Assembly (NCBI GenBank): GCA_027422505.1
Contig: JAPQWV010000018.1
Coordinates: forward strand, 16,448,001-16,512,000
DNA from: Craterostigma plantagineum
Taxonomy: Eukaryota; Streptophyta; Magnoliopsida; Lamiales; Linderniaceae
Direction: 5' to 3'
DNA length: 64,000 nucleotides
Shown: positions 41,663 to 53,342 of the stretch, piece after piece
How positions within the stretch are numbered: the stretch's first letter is position 1
How the letters are laid out: every line of letters begins with the position of its first letter
The notes under the pieces: model-generated
What the model was told of the DNA's origin: nothing
The model's database searches: none
Seen by the model: the letters and a program-made list of their open reading frames with translations, nothing else
Made by a program: the position numbers and the translations under genes

Positions 41663-42927
41663 TCTTCGTGCACTCTTGTACATAGTGCCTGTGGGATGGG
41701 ATCTAGGAAAAACTGAGGTGAAATGTATTATTACAGAAAAAAGGCGTGAATTCTATAAAGGCCAATGAGATCATTGAGAGTATATGTTGATGCCAAGGTC
41801 TCAACATTGGCAATGTTAGGGGAACATTCTATCCAACATTTGTTGGCCAAGAATGTCTCATTTCTCAGTTTTATCTTTCATACCCAAAACGCATTTAATC
41901 CGTATCTTGGCTATTTTAGTGTTGTGCAAGACTTAAGTAAGGATTGAGAATTGATCAAACCATGTGGAAAGCGTATGGAGTAGCTTGAGCGAAATATGGA
42001 AGGAACTTATTAAAAATAGGATGCTTGGAACTCAAGTCAAGACTAAATCATTAGGCGATATTCAAGGGATCTCCTATCAATTCAAACATGACCCAAGACC
42101 TATAAATATGAGGAGATTTCGAGCTGCAACTCAGACCTTTGGACGAGAAAACTTTTGAGAGCTATGAGCGAAAATTATCGAGTTTCGTTGAGAGAATTTG
42201 AGCGAGCCAAAGTGTCCTTTTAGCCTACTATTTCTTTTGCAAAAGTCTTAGTGATTTGTAGGTTTGCAGATCGTTAGATTCGTAGTTTTTCAGGATCGTT
42301 TAGATTCGTAGTTTTTCTAGGCTTGTTTTTACTATCTTCGGATAGTTACTTTGCCATCCATTGCTGTAGTGGAATTTCGCCTTGAGGCACGCAGCAAGTT
42401 TTTTTTTAACTTGGTGCACCGATTTACATCTCGTGTTATTTCAGTTTCGCCACTAAGTAATTACAATATTCCGCTGTGCACTTGAATGTTAGGTTGAGTG
42501 TTACCCCGGCATTTTACCCAACATCTAGTCTATACTTAGTGTTTTACATCCATATCGTACCGGGACAACGTCAGTATAGAAGGTAAATTATATTAATAAG
42601 ATGAAAACCATGGAAAAACTGAGCTTCTTAGCTATTGATTCCAAGGCTCGAGTTCCCAAGTAACGGATATGAAGAAATTATTTGGTCTATTCAAATACAT
42701 ATGATGTACATAACGATATGTACTTGTTGGATTAAATGAGTAATGAAAAGAATACAACTCTTAGAAAACCCTAATACGTAGTTCCAAATAAAGAACATTC
42801 CTTTCCTCCCCGATAGTAACATAAGTCACACTAATGCATGAAATATATACGTAATTCTTGTTTCTTTAGATATATATAGATAGTATATTGCTAGTAATAC
42901 GAATAACATTCGGATTAACAGTTTTGG
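41663..42927. other. Intergenic; possible LTR-like relic
   Basis: Positions 41814-42523 start TGTTAGGGG, end TTACCCAACA and contain a TATA-like CTATAAATATGAGG near 42100, which looks like an LTR. There is no 5-bp target duplication and no coding sequence beside it. No gene is recognisable. Confidence 0.3.
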
Positions 42928-43901
42928 TGTTGACACAACTAACTAATCATGTGAAAACCGGAGACCTAAAGCATCGGTTCATACTGAGAAATAAAAGCGG
43001 TACATATGTGCACGGACTGGCTTAAGTACTAAGAACTATACAGAATACCGATTGAAGATACCGGTCTTGAATGAGACTTCAGGAAGCATGACAGTACGCT
43101 ATACAGGACTTGTGACAGATTGGACACTCAAGACAGGAGCATGCTAAAACAAAAAGGAAATTACAGACAATCAATGCGATGCTGCAGGTCCAGAGTATAA
43201 ACAAGGTCAACTAACGCAAATAAGGAATAAAACAAGTGACAGGATAGACTGCGGCACAAACTGGGCAGACCCTTTTTGGGAAAGTCAATTAATGCATTTT
43301 TCAGAATGAAGAGTCTATCTCACAACGGTTTGAATTTCAAACCTCAAGCATAAAAGGAGAGATGCAAGAAGAAGACGTACTTCACCCAATTCTCACGATT
43401 TTACAACTTTGAAATCTCATCCTCAAAAAGACGATAATCGAGCAAGTCTCAAGTACTGTGAGGAGAGCGTAAGAGCAAGAGTGAAGTCTAAAGACATAGC
43501 TATTTTATGATCTTAGTTTATGTTCCTCATTTCCAACGGACTGTAACAAGCTGTTGAAGTAGGTGGATTGTTGTAAACAACTGCCTAGGTGACTCACTAG
43601 ATTTGAGCTGAGATTCAGCTGGGTAGGTTGTACAAGGTTGTATAACTGAAGATCTAGTGAACCTTCCTTGCGAGGAAGAAGGGGAGACGTAGGAGATTTT
43701 AACTCCGAACTTCCAGAAACAAACCGATCTCGCACACACATACACACACTTACTCATTTACATATCGGTTTCAACCGCTCAGTATCGTTTTCCGCACTTA
43801 TACTGACTGGTCACTGATTGAATATTTGTCCTCGCATAGACAAACCGAAAAAAGACAAGCGTTTATTCACCCCCCTCTAAACGCATAAACCGATCCTAAC
43901 A
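42928..43901 (+). repeat. Probable solo LTR of a SIRE-like Copia element
   Basis: Starts TGTTGACACAAC and ends GATCCTAACA, with TTTATTCACCCCCCTCTAAA just before the end, a hallmark of the SIRE/Maximus LTR 3' part. A TATA-like CATAAAAGG is at about 43350. No primer site or coding sequence follows, so it would be a solo LTR. Flanking 5-mers (TTTGG, TATAT) do not match, which leaves the start uncertain. Confidence 0.5.
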
Positions 43902-44912
43902 TATATATTTCTAGAGATGCATGTTGCAGTAGACAGATTAAAGAGGGCTTGAGAAGATCGCTTCGCTTCTACCAAGAACATTTTTCTCACATTTATCAAT
44001 GTTACAAAAAGTATACAAGTAAGCTTTAAGCCCATGCGAGTGAGTACAACTACTTGATATATAGATATATATCTGTTTGCTGCTTCCGAAATATATATTC
44101 CCACTGCAAAGAGTTAGACGTGGACTTACCATATATGGAATGCTTCAAATCTTGTGCTTGTGTATATTAAAAGGTACTGATATGATGTGGTATCATATCC
44201 TCCATGTATAAGTGTGTTAGCTAATATCTTCATCTCCTTTGGTTGACCAGCTCGCATTTTCATTACAATAAATATCTTGAACCTGGTGAGCTATACGCAC
44301 GTATAATAAATACATATGTGCTAGAATTTTGTCTAGATATTTGAATTATTGAAACGTTGTATTTGCTCATTTGTTGAAATCCCCGATGCTTAAATATTAA
44401 ATTTTGTCACTGCTTTTGCAGTAACAGCATCAATAGTTCTGTTATTCACAAATATTAGGACCTTCAACCCTTGGATCATAATGTATTTGTGTACCCACCA
44501 AGATATTGTCAATTTAGGACAAACTGTTAGCATTATTTCCTGTGCTGCTTACCTATTCTGAATTCTTGATTTGTTGATTTCTACCGAGGAGTTACTCGAT
44601 ATTACAGAGGCCTCATCGTTGCAATGACATATCTGAAAATATACGAAAGAAAATATTTGTTTTAACTCGTTACAATGTTTCCAGAGCTATGAAACGGTAA
44701 AACTAGACTATGCTTGTCTTTTTCTAACAAAGCTACTGTTAGGCAAATTATTTATATAATTTTTTCAAAACCACGGTAAATATGAAGAATAAACTATCAA
44801 GGTTTAAATCTCTCCCAATATCAATACGGATGGAATAAGGTCAGATCATGGCCATACATTTGCGCAGCAAAGAAAGCTGAATTTATATGAAGGCTAATAA
44901 TCAGTACGAATT
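43902..44912. other. Flank of duplicated F-box unit 1
   Basis: AT-rich, no coding region. From about 44520 it is similar to 48650 onwards (GTTAGCATT...GTGTTGCTTACC, CTGAATTCTTG, TTGTTGAT, GGAGTTACT), marking the start of the tandemly duplicated segment. Confidence 0.55.
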
Positions 44913-46076
44913 CTACGAAAATAAACTCAAAAATTTCATATTGTGGATAAATATCGCAAACCCGAGAATGCGCTTAGCGCAAACCGTCCCAGGCCCGCAC
45001 GGGCGTCGAAGCGTGCTCGAAAACGCCGAAAATTCAACCCAATAACTGCAGTTATGCGCACAAACTTCCCTGCACTGCGCTAACTCGAGATCAAACGCAT
45101 AAACCTTCCCATCCATCGCGCAAATCCCGCCCATTCATCACCCTAAACCCCGAAACCCTAAAATCTTCACCTTTAGGCATTACCCCCACCGACACCATCT
45201 TCGTCATAGCCCTAACCCTAATTTTCCTAACAAATGACCAATTGGGCCTCGCCACGTCATCGCCAGGAGCATCCACGGCCCACACGGTGAAGGCGTCCTT
45301 GCAAAGTTTGACCAAGAGTATAAATCCCGCGATAGCCCCTTTGAATATGCATAGCCTCGTCCAAGGCCTGAATATACCCTTCCTCGCATTTTTTGGTAAA
45401 TCGACGATCCAGGAATTGTTGACTTCGACGTCATGGGCCACGATATAGGGCCGTAGTAAGGATTGTCGGTCTTAACGTAGCAATCCCCGACGTCAGAAAT
45501 CATGTAAATGACGCCTTTGTCCCTCACAGGACAACCTCAGTTTATGTCCCTTGAGCCTATGTAGGTATCTCTTTTGACCACGCATGCATGCGTTGTTTTC
45601 TCCCGAGAAAACGATAGTTGACATCTCACTAAGGTTGTCTACATTGACCTCAAAAGCCATCAAGAAACAGCCCTTTTCATCGCAGTCGAAGATTAGCTTT
45701 ACACCTTCGAAGCGTTTGGTGGGAAAGGGTATTTCAAGGTAGGTTTTCGTCGTTGGGTTTAGCAAGAACATCGTGTCCCATTGCTAGAGGCGTAGATTGG
45801 GATTTCATTGGCTAAGAATTTAAGGGATTCTCTAGGGATTCGAATGGTGTTGTTTCTGCTTAATATGTGAAGCTCTATAGCTTGACCTTTGTGCTCGTAC
45901 ATATGCTCGAGTAGAATTCGAACGTGGGAAGTTTTTTATGCTATTGCATCGTTTTTCAACGAGTAATTTTCTTTGGCCAATGGATCGTTAGAGGCTTTGC
46001 AGATTTGGGAGAATTTGTATATGGAAATTGCGGGCAGCCGTGAAAATATTTCGAAGATTTCTCCATTAAAAGACAT
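44913..46076 (-). pseudogene. F-box (kelch-type) protein pseudogene, copy 1
   Basis: Starts MSFNGEIFEIFSRLPAISIY, a degenerate F-box (EI-x-SRLP-x-S-IYKFSQIC), at 46076. The rest is found in changing frames: FLLNPTTKTYLEIPFPTKRF, KLIFDCDEKGCFLMAFEV, KGVIYMISDVGDCY, NNSWIVDLPKNARKGIFRP and AQCREVCAHNCSYWV, the layout of a C-terminal F-box-associated region. A stop follows soon after the F-box and at least three shifts occur, so no adaptor protein for an SCF ubiquitin ligase can be made. It is a paralogue of 50161-51234, in the same orientation about 5 kb away. Confidence 0.75.
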
Positions 46077-46124
46077 GCTGAGATACTGAGATTGAGAAGG
46101 AAAGAGAAGAGGTTGTTTTTTTTT

Positions 46125-47345
46125 GGGAAATTTCTTATCAGTCCCTTTGAGTTTTACAATTCCTCTTAAATACCCTCGAATTATTTCTTCCTTTATCAGT
46201 ACCGATTTGATAATTCTTCCTTTTCAGTACCTAAAATGATCTTTTCAGCGTTAAAAAGACGAAAATACCCATGTCTCACAAATTAGAAAAGCTGAATAAA
46301 TTATTTTTCCATGAATTATACCAACAAAACTCGTTATTTACTAACAAAATTGAAATTATACAAGAAATTGGTAGAAAATACATTTCCGATATTATACCAG
46401 TAAATAACGTTATTATAATTTTATATAGAAAATTTGAACAGATTACCAACTGATTATTGTTATTATACGAGAAATTGCAAAAATTATGCCATCTATTTTC
46501 GTTATTATGCCAATAAATAGCATTATTTTAATTTATACAGCAAAATTGGACATTATACCAACTAGTTTTTGCAAACCAGAAATTGTGGGAATTGTACAAT
46601 CTATTTCATTATTATACCAAATAATGTAATTTTAATTGATACAGCAAAATTGAACATTAGACCAACTAATTTTGCAATTATACCATAAAATTGAAAATTA
46701 TACCATCTATTTTTGTTATTACACCAACATATAACGTTATTTTAGTTTTATACAGCAAAATTGGACATTATACCAACTAATTTTGCTATTATACACAAAA
46801 TTGTAGAAATTATACCATCTATTTTTTTATTATACCAATACATAGCGTTATTTAGTTTCATATAGCAAAATTGAACAATATACCAACTAAGTTTCGCAAT
46901 TATACCAGAAATTGTGGAAATTATACCATCTATTTTCGTTATCATACCAATAAATAAAGTTATTTTAATTTTACACTGCATAATTGGGAATTATTACCAA
47001 CTAATTTTGCTATTATATCAGAAATTAAAGATATTATATCATCTGTTATTAGTATTCAATTATGTAGGTATAATAACGATAACAGTTGGTATAATTGTAA
47101 TTTTATTTATATAAAATTAAAATAACATAATTCTGTTGGTATAATTAGAGATAACAGTTGGTACAATAATCAAAACAGTTGGTATGATATCCAATTTAAT
47201 TTCAGAAAAGGGTATTGCCGTTCGTTCACTGTTTGGGGTATTAAACACACAACTTTTAGCAGATGGGTACTGGACGTGAAGAATTTCCCTAGGAGTACTG
47301 AACAGGAAGTTTATACATCCAAAGGGACTGATAAGGAATTTCTCC
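46125..47345. mobile_element. MULE-like nonautonomous element filled with tandem repeats
   Basis: The ends are inverted: GGGAAATTTCTTATCAGTCC at left (46125), GGAGAAATTCCTTATCAGTC on the other strand at right (47345), continuing CCTTTG. The T-rich flanks do not allow a target duplication to be fixed. The interior (46300-47180) consists of diverged copies of an AT-rich unit of roughly 120-150 bp. It is inserted next to the start of F-box copy 1. Confidence 0.6.
46300..47180. repeat. AT-rich tandem repeat built on TTATACCA phrases
   Basis: About six diverged copies each contain, in order, AAATTATACCATCTATTTT, TTATACCAATAAATA-like, TTTTAATTTTATACAGCAAAA and TTGGACATTATACCAACTAA. The last copies near 47090-47190 appear inverted (GGTATAATT). 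Confidence 0.75.
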
Positions 47346-48640
47346 TTTTATTAAGTTAGGGTTTTGTGGGAGTATTTGTGCAACACGAGCCCTACTTTAT
47401 ATATAGTGAACTGTTAAGATTTGTTGTTGGTGTTGCCTAAAATACCGTACCAGGTTTAATGACTTTCATATTTGGAATTGGAAGTATAATCTATATAATT
47501 TACTTTTCGTATTTGGAATTGGAAATATATTCTATATAATTTATTTTCCACAAAATTCGATTCTTCATATCTTCAAAATTTGGAAATGCCGGCTTTGACT
47601 GGTTTTGGCAGGGGAGGGGATAAAAGACCGGAAGAGCATGAACATATCTTTAATTCGATTTACAAACTTGGTAAGTTATTAAATTATATAAATGTTCCAA
47701 AACTCGATAGATTTGGTTATTGAATCATACACAATTTATATATGGGTCCTACTATTCACACCCTGTACCACTCTTTACACCCCAAAAACACTTGATTTTT
47801 GTAATAATAATTTTAAATAATCATATGATTCAACAAAAAATATTTTATTAACTTATTTCCATTAAATCAATAATATTAATTACACGGACTATTCAAAATT
47901 ATTAATTAAGTCATTTTAACCAATGGTACATTTAGAACTAGCAAAAATGCTCGTGGCTCGCGGGCCGGCCCATCCGCCCTGCTAGTACTGTCAAACGGGC
48001 CCCACAGGCGGCAGGCCTGCCAAAGTGGCGGGACGGGCTGCCATTTCTCAGGCCGCCAGAGGGCGGGTCTATGCGGGTAAGCCCGTGCGGCCGCAGGCAG
48101 GCCCGCCAAGTATCATAAAATATTTTTTCCAAAATTAATATATAAATGAATTATATAGGTTTCTTATAATTTTGAGATCCAATTTTTAATTGAATCAAAT
48201 TTAATAACATAAATAAATTTTTATAATGTATTTAAATTCGATTAAGAGTAATTCAACTTCATTAGTTTATTTAATGTTTTCTTTTTTTTTTCTTTTTCGT
48301 TTTTATTTTATTTGGACGGCCGGGCCCACTAGGCCCACTACCCGCCGGAAGAGTGGGGCGGGCCTTCATTTACCATACCCGCCAAATGGGAAAAAATGCT
48401 TTTTTTTTATCGGCAAGTATTTATTTAATATTACTTTACATATATTAATTGTTAACGTTAAGCACCTTTTTTTCCTTTTTATACGAGATAATTGGTAAAT
48501 AATTAATGTTTACTCTACATATTAATTAGGGGGTGCAAATAGAAAAAAAAAAAAAGAGGGTGCCAATAGAATTACTAAATATATGCGAAGAAATAACTAA
48601 TATTGGTAGTTAATAATCTTAGTACAAATCATACCCCTCC
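47346..48640. other. Intergenic with GC-rich MITE relic
   Basis: 47450-47740 is similar to 59705-59970 (a TTTGGAAAT...AATTTATTTTCCAC phrase, GATTCTT, GGCTTTGACTG, GGTTTGGC-like) and is part of the duplicated unit. 47950-48395 has GGGCCGGCCC and CCCGCCA-rich ends around an AT-rich core, resembling the hAT MITE at 52697; AAAATGCT occurs at both ends, but the boundaries are not secure. Confidence 0.45.
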
Positions 48641-49142
48641 AAGATATTAAAAAGTTTAGGACACCTCGTTAGCATTTCTCGTGTTGCTTACCTTTAGAAT
48701 CTGAATTCTTGTTTTGTTGATCTCTCTCAAGGGAGTTACTTCATTAAATTGTTTACTTAAATATGATACGGTACACGCAACATTTTTTAAAATTGACCTA
48801 GGCATATTTATTTAAAAATGACAGTAAAATTTGATTTCATGGAGGGCTAGTAAGAATGAGAAGTTCTACTACAAATATTTCCTTAAAACTTCGTACAAGC
48901 GTCGACAGGTTTAATCGCGGGTAAATAGCGCAATCTGTAGTTGATAAGATCGTCCGTTTTGGTCGAACGATACCCACCAACAGCTCTTATCAAAGCGACG
49001 GGAGAATCAAAATCTATCTTCCTCAGCCACAACAAGAACAAAAGATCCCCAACTCCACCTCATTGTTGTTGGAAGAGGCAACATCACTGCGCCCGGGCCC
49101 GCAAGAGCGACGTAGCGTGCTCGAAAACGTCGCAAATCACAC

Positions 49143-50158
49143 TATAGATGGCAATGGGTAGGGTATGGGTATACCCATCTAGACCCATACCCAAACCCAA
49201 TTAAATAAATGGGTAAGGGCATGCCCATTTATTTAATGGGTAACAATAATTGGGTATAGACCCAACCCCTTAAATTAAATGGGTAAACGGGTCTTAAATG
49301 GGCATAAAATAGATCTTAATACTTTAAAAACAACATTACTTCATTTCATAATCCGAAACTGTCAATAGAAAATCAGATATTAAAATATATCCAGCAACAT
49401 TCTTGATTAAATCAATCTCTCGTTTCATCAAATCTAAACACAGGGTAACACTAATCTCAGGGTTAATGAAACACATCGAAGGCAAAATTTCAAGAGAAAC
49501 TTACTCTTTATCAGAAATGTGAATTGTAGAGACCGAATCCACCTACAAATGTAATAGCAAGAATATAATTCCATAATCAAATTCAGCCAAAAAACGACCC
49601 ACACTTCAAACGATGAGCTAAGATGGTAATAAGTAAGAGTAATCCTTACAGCTCGACGGCTTTACCCTGAAGAAAGGGCTGAAAAATGGACCAAGGAAAC
49701 TTCTTACGGTAGCTAACAATAGCTGTCTGCAACTGGGATTGATTTTCCCTCTTAAACCTCATGAAATCCCCAATCGAATTGTTCCTCAGGAATTGCTCCG
49801 CCGACCCATAATCGCCGCCATCGTAAGCGTTGCTAAAGCATTTGAATCTCTAAAGCTTACGGTTTCTCGTCCGAGAGAAACATGGGGAGTTTGAATCCGA
49901 TGTGGAAACTGCAGATGAAATTGGGCAGAAGAGTTTTGGGTGCGGCGTGGAAAGGAAATGGGTAAATCCAACACCCAATTGTAAAAAGTGAATGACTAGA
50001 ATAATATTTAAACTTGGTAAATGGGTATATAGGTAATACGTATTTAAGACCCAAAATAATTTAATTGGGTTTGGGTCTCGCCCATACCCATTAAATTTAA
50101 TTTTTAAAGACCCGTACCCGTTGTTAATGGGTAGGGTCCAAAAAAATTGACATCCCTA
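49143..50158. mobile_element. hAT-type element (1016 bp) carrying host-gene exon fragments
   Basis: Starts TATAGATGGCAATGGGTAGG and ends, inverted, TAGGGATGTCAATTTTTTTG; GGGTAGGG and ACCCATACCC-type subterminal repeats follow at both ends. The 8-bp duplication AATCACAC is perfect (49135-49142, 50159-50166). It sits at the 3' end of F-box copy 2. The core contains two exon-like fragments of an unrelated gene on the minus strand. Confidence 0.9.
49505..49850 (-). pseudogene. Captured host-gene exons inside the hAT element
   Basis: On the minus strand, about 49850-49668 reads FSNAYDGGDYGSAEQFLRNN, then IGDFMRFKRENQSQLQTAIV and YRKKFPWSIFQPFLQ without a stop. After about 125 bp, TTTGTAG leads into 49542-49505, reading VDSVSTIHISDKE and ending at GTAAGT. 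The two blocks join naturally (FLQ-VDSVSTIHISDKE), so exon, intron and splice sites were all taken from genomic DNA. I recognise the sequence as a conserved plant protein of unknown function but cannot name it. No promoter or complete gene is present. Confidence 0.65.
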
Positions 50159-50160
50159 AA

Positions 50161-51234
50161 TCACACCCAATAACTGCAGTTATGCGCACAAACTTCCCTG
50201 CACTGCGCTAACTTAAGATCAAACGGATAAACCCTTCCATCCATCGCAAACAACAAATCCCGCCCATTCATCACCGTAAACCCCGAAACACTAAAATCTT
50301 CACCTTCAGGCATCCGCTCCACCCTCGCTAGCTTCATCATTGCCCTAACCCTTATCTTCCTAATAAAGGAACAACTGGGCCTCGCCACATCATCGCCTGG
50401 AGCCTCCATCGCCCACACCGTGAAGGCATCCTTGCAAAGCTTGACCAATAGTATCAAGCCTTGGCCGACCCCCTTGAATATACTCAGCCTCGTCCCAGGC
50501 CTGAATATTCCCTTCCTCGTCCTTTTAGGCAAATCGACAATCCAGGAATTGTTAGCTTCAACGTCGTGGGCTACTATATATGGCCAGTGGCCCAGTAGTA
50601 TCGATTATCGGTCTTTAAGTAGCAATCTCCGACGTCTGAAACCATGTAAATGACGCCTTCTTCCCTCACTAAACAGCCCCAATTCATGTCCCTTGCGCCT
50701 ATGTAGACATCTCCGCCGACCATCCATGCGTTGTTTTCTCCCGAGTAAACCCTAGTTGACATATGTCTAAGGTTGTCTCCATTGACCACAAAAGCCATCA
50801 AGAAACAACCCTTTCTATTGCAGTCGAAGGTTAGCTTGACGACTTCGAAGCGATAGGTGGGAAAGGGTATTTCAAGGTAGGTTTTTGTAGTAGGGTTTAG
50901 CAGGAACATCGCGTTCCAATGGCTAGAAACAACCAGTCCATTGCTAGAGGCAAATATTGGGCGTTTGTTGGCTAAGAATTCCATTGACTCGTTATGGATT
51001 CGAATGGTGGTGTTGGTGCTTATTGTGTGAAGCTCTATGGTTTGACCGCCGTGCTTGTACTGAGGCTCGAGTAAGAATTCGAGCTTGGGAAGTTTTTCCA
51101 GTTATTGCATTGTTTTGCGGAGAAGAACTCTTCGACCAAGAGATCGTTAGAGGCTGGCAGACCGAGGAGAACTTGTATATGGAACTTGCGGGCAGCCATG
51201 AGAAGATTTCTATGATTTCTCCGTTGAAAGACAT
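50161..51234 (-). pseudogene. F-box (kelch-type) protein pseudogene, copy 2
   Basis: Starts MSFNGEIIEIFSWLPASSIY at 51234 (F-box). The frame is lost after SVCQPL. Downstream 50984-50574 is open (MEFLANKRPIFASSNGLVVS, FLLNPTTKTYLEIPFPTYRF, GARDMNWGCLVREEGVIYMV) and 50532-50161 continues in another frame (TRKGIFRPGTRLSIFKG, LILLVKLCKDAFTVWA, AQCREVCAHNCSYWV, stop TGA). The stop overlaps the target duplication of the hAT element. At least three frame changes make it nonfunctional, although it is better preserved than copy 1. Confidence 0.78.
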
Positions 51235-51349
51235 GGTTGAAATAGAGATGGAGATGTGAAAGAGAAGAAAACTGAAGAGAGTAGGGTTTTTAATTATGTT
51301 TTTTGTAGAAGAAGATGATGCATTTGTGCATGGATAGGAACCCTTGTTT

Positions 51350-51588
51350 TGTTGGCCTTAACATCAAAACCAAACAATATTCTCTATTTTCTATTTTTTA
51401 TGATCGAACAGTGAAGAGATGAATGAGAGGGCAGCCGTTTTCTTCTCAGCTCTATTTCATTTTTTGATGCTTCAAAAGGCATACAACGTTCAATACATAT
51501 TAGCTAGACTAACAATATCTTAATGGGCCAAAGACAAACAATTCTAGATAAAAACTAAAGCCCAATATTTAAAAAATTAATCTCAACA
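51350..51588 (-). repeat. Copia-3 3' LTR
   Basis: Plus strand TGTTGGCC...CTCAACA, bordered on the inside by the purine tract (minus strand AAGGGGAAG, 51589-51597). It is very similar to 59463-59704. Confidence 0.93.
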
Positions 51589-51611
51589 CTTCCCCTTAAT
51601 ATTTTAAACCT

Positions 51612-52690
51612 TCATACATAATAATTCTCTAAATAAATAATCTTGTCACCGGGAAGAGCTTTTGGTGAAGATGTCCGCAATTGGTCTCCGGTCTTCACAT
51701 ACTTGATTTGAATTTCTTCATCTTCGACCGCCTCTCGAATGTAGTGATGCTTGAGATTAATGTGCTTCGTTCGGCTATGGAACACGGAGTTCTTCGACAT
51801 TGCAATCGCCGACTTGTTGTCACAAAAGAGAAACTTTGCCATGTCTTGCTTCTCCCGCATGTCTTCTAAAATCTTCATCAACCAAACCACTTGTTTTGTC
51901 GCTTCACTCGCCGATACATATTCGGCTTCCGCCGAAGAGTGCGCTACTCTCTCTTGCTTCTTCGACGCCCAACTAAATACCCCGTATCCAAGTGTAAACG
52001 TATATCCGGATGTACTCTTCAGATCATCCATACTACCGGCCCAATCACTCACAAGTCACAATAACCAAATAACTCGACGGCCTCTTCATTACTCTTTCAT
52101 ACATAAGGCCAAGCTCTTTGGTCCCTCGAATATATCTCAACAATCTTTTCCCAACTCCAAATGAGTTTTGCTCGGCCGATGCATAAACCGAGACCCCGAA
52201 CCATACATGATATCCGGCCCAGTAGTCGTAAGGTATAACAAACTCCCAACTAAACTCCTATATATAAAGCCGCATAGGCATCACCACTGTCATCCTCTCT
52301 CACCAACTTCTCATTACGAAAGATTTGTAGGATGAGAAGGTAGTGAGAGAAATAGCTTTGTATTTCACTTGATGATTTACAAATGAGCCAAGCACCCCTA
52401 TATATACAAGTGTCGCTTTGGGATGGTAACCAACAACGGTGTCATGACCGGGTTACAATCCTCCATCTTAAACTTCGATAAAATATCTTGGGCATACTTC
52501 TTTTGAGAAATAAATACACCATCATTCCTATGATCAATTTAAATCCCCAAAAATAATGCAACAAGCCCAAATCATTCATCTCATATCTTCTCAACATATC
52601 ACTCAGAATTCACCTATCATCTTCTCATCATTTCTCGTAAATATCAATTCATCAACGTAAAGTGAAACAAGAAGTATAGAGTTGGTACCT
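51612..52690 (-). pseudogene. Copia-3 RNase H and end of reverse transcriptase
   Basis: Positions 51612-52052 form an open frame with DLKSTSGYTFTLGYGVFSWA, VAHSSAEAEYVSASEATKQ and DNKSAIAMSKNSVFHSRTKH, the Copia RNase H. From 52053 to 52690 the upstream RT connection is recognisable only in fragments. The MITE at 52697 and the hAT element at 53343 separate it from the rest of the RT. Confidence 0.85.
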
Positions 52691-52696
52691 TGCTTC

Positions 52697-53173
52697 TAGA
52701 GCTGTCAATGGGCCGGGCCGGGCAGCCCGCCAAGCCCGCTGTTTGGCGGGGCGGGGCGGGCTGGCCCGCAAAGTGGCGGGCCTTCAAAACTGAAGCCCAG
52801 CCCGCCCCGCCAGAGGGTTAGGCCCGGCCGCCATGAAATTTTTTATAAATGTTTTATTTAAACTTTTAAATTAATTAAGAATAATTTATATAATTATGAT
52901 ATTTAAATATACATTAATTATGTATTAATTAATAAATGCATCATTAATTATAAATAAAATCATTAATTAATTCATCTATTTAAATAAATATATATTTTAT
53001 TTATAAAATAATATTAAAATATATGGCGGGTCGGCCCGCGGGTTGGCCCGCCCCGCCCCGTCCCGCCTAGCTCGCGGCCCGCGCGGGCTAGCCCACTTAG
53101 GCCCGCCAAATCCCAGCCCAGCCCCCCATAGGCAGGGCGGGGTGCCGGCCCGCGGGCCATTTTGACCCCTCTA
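52697..53173. mobile_element. hAT-type MITE (477 bp) nested in Copia-3
   Basis: Starts TAGAGCTGTCAATGGGCCGG and ends GGGCCATTTTGACCCCTCTA. The 8-bp duplication CTTGCTTC is perfect (52689-52696, 53174-53181). GGGCGGG/CCCGCCC-rich arms flank an AT-rich centre. It is noncoding. Confidence 0.95.
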
Positions 53174-53342
53174 CTTGCTTCACATGGAGTGTCGGCTCAC
53201 TTGGACTCCTCTTGAGTTCTTTCTCGAGAAGTATGCATCGATATTTCCATACCAAGCACGTGGTGCTTGCTTCAACCCATACAAAGCTTTCTTCAATTTG
53301 TATACTTTCTTTTCTTCACCCTCCAACTCAAATACTTGAGGT

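Noticed and set aside
41814..42523. Solo LTR bounded by TGTTAGGGG and CCCAACA
   Set aside because: Flanking 5-mers GGCAA and TCTAG do not match and no related internal sequence is present; kept only as a note in the intergenic entry.
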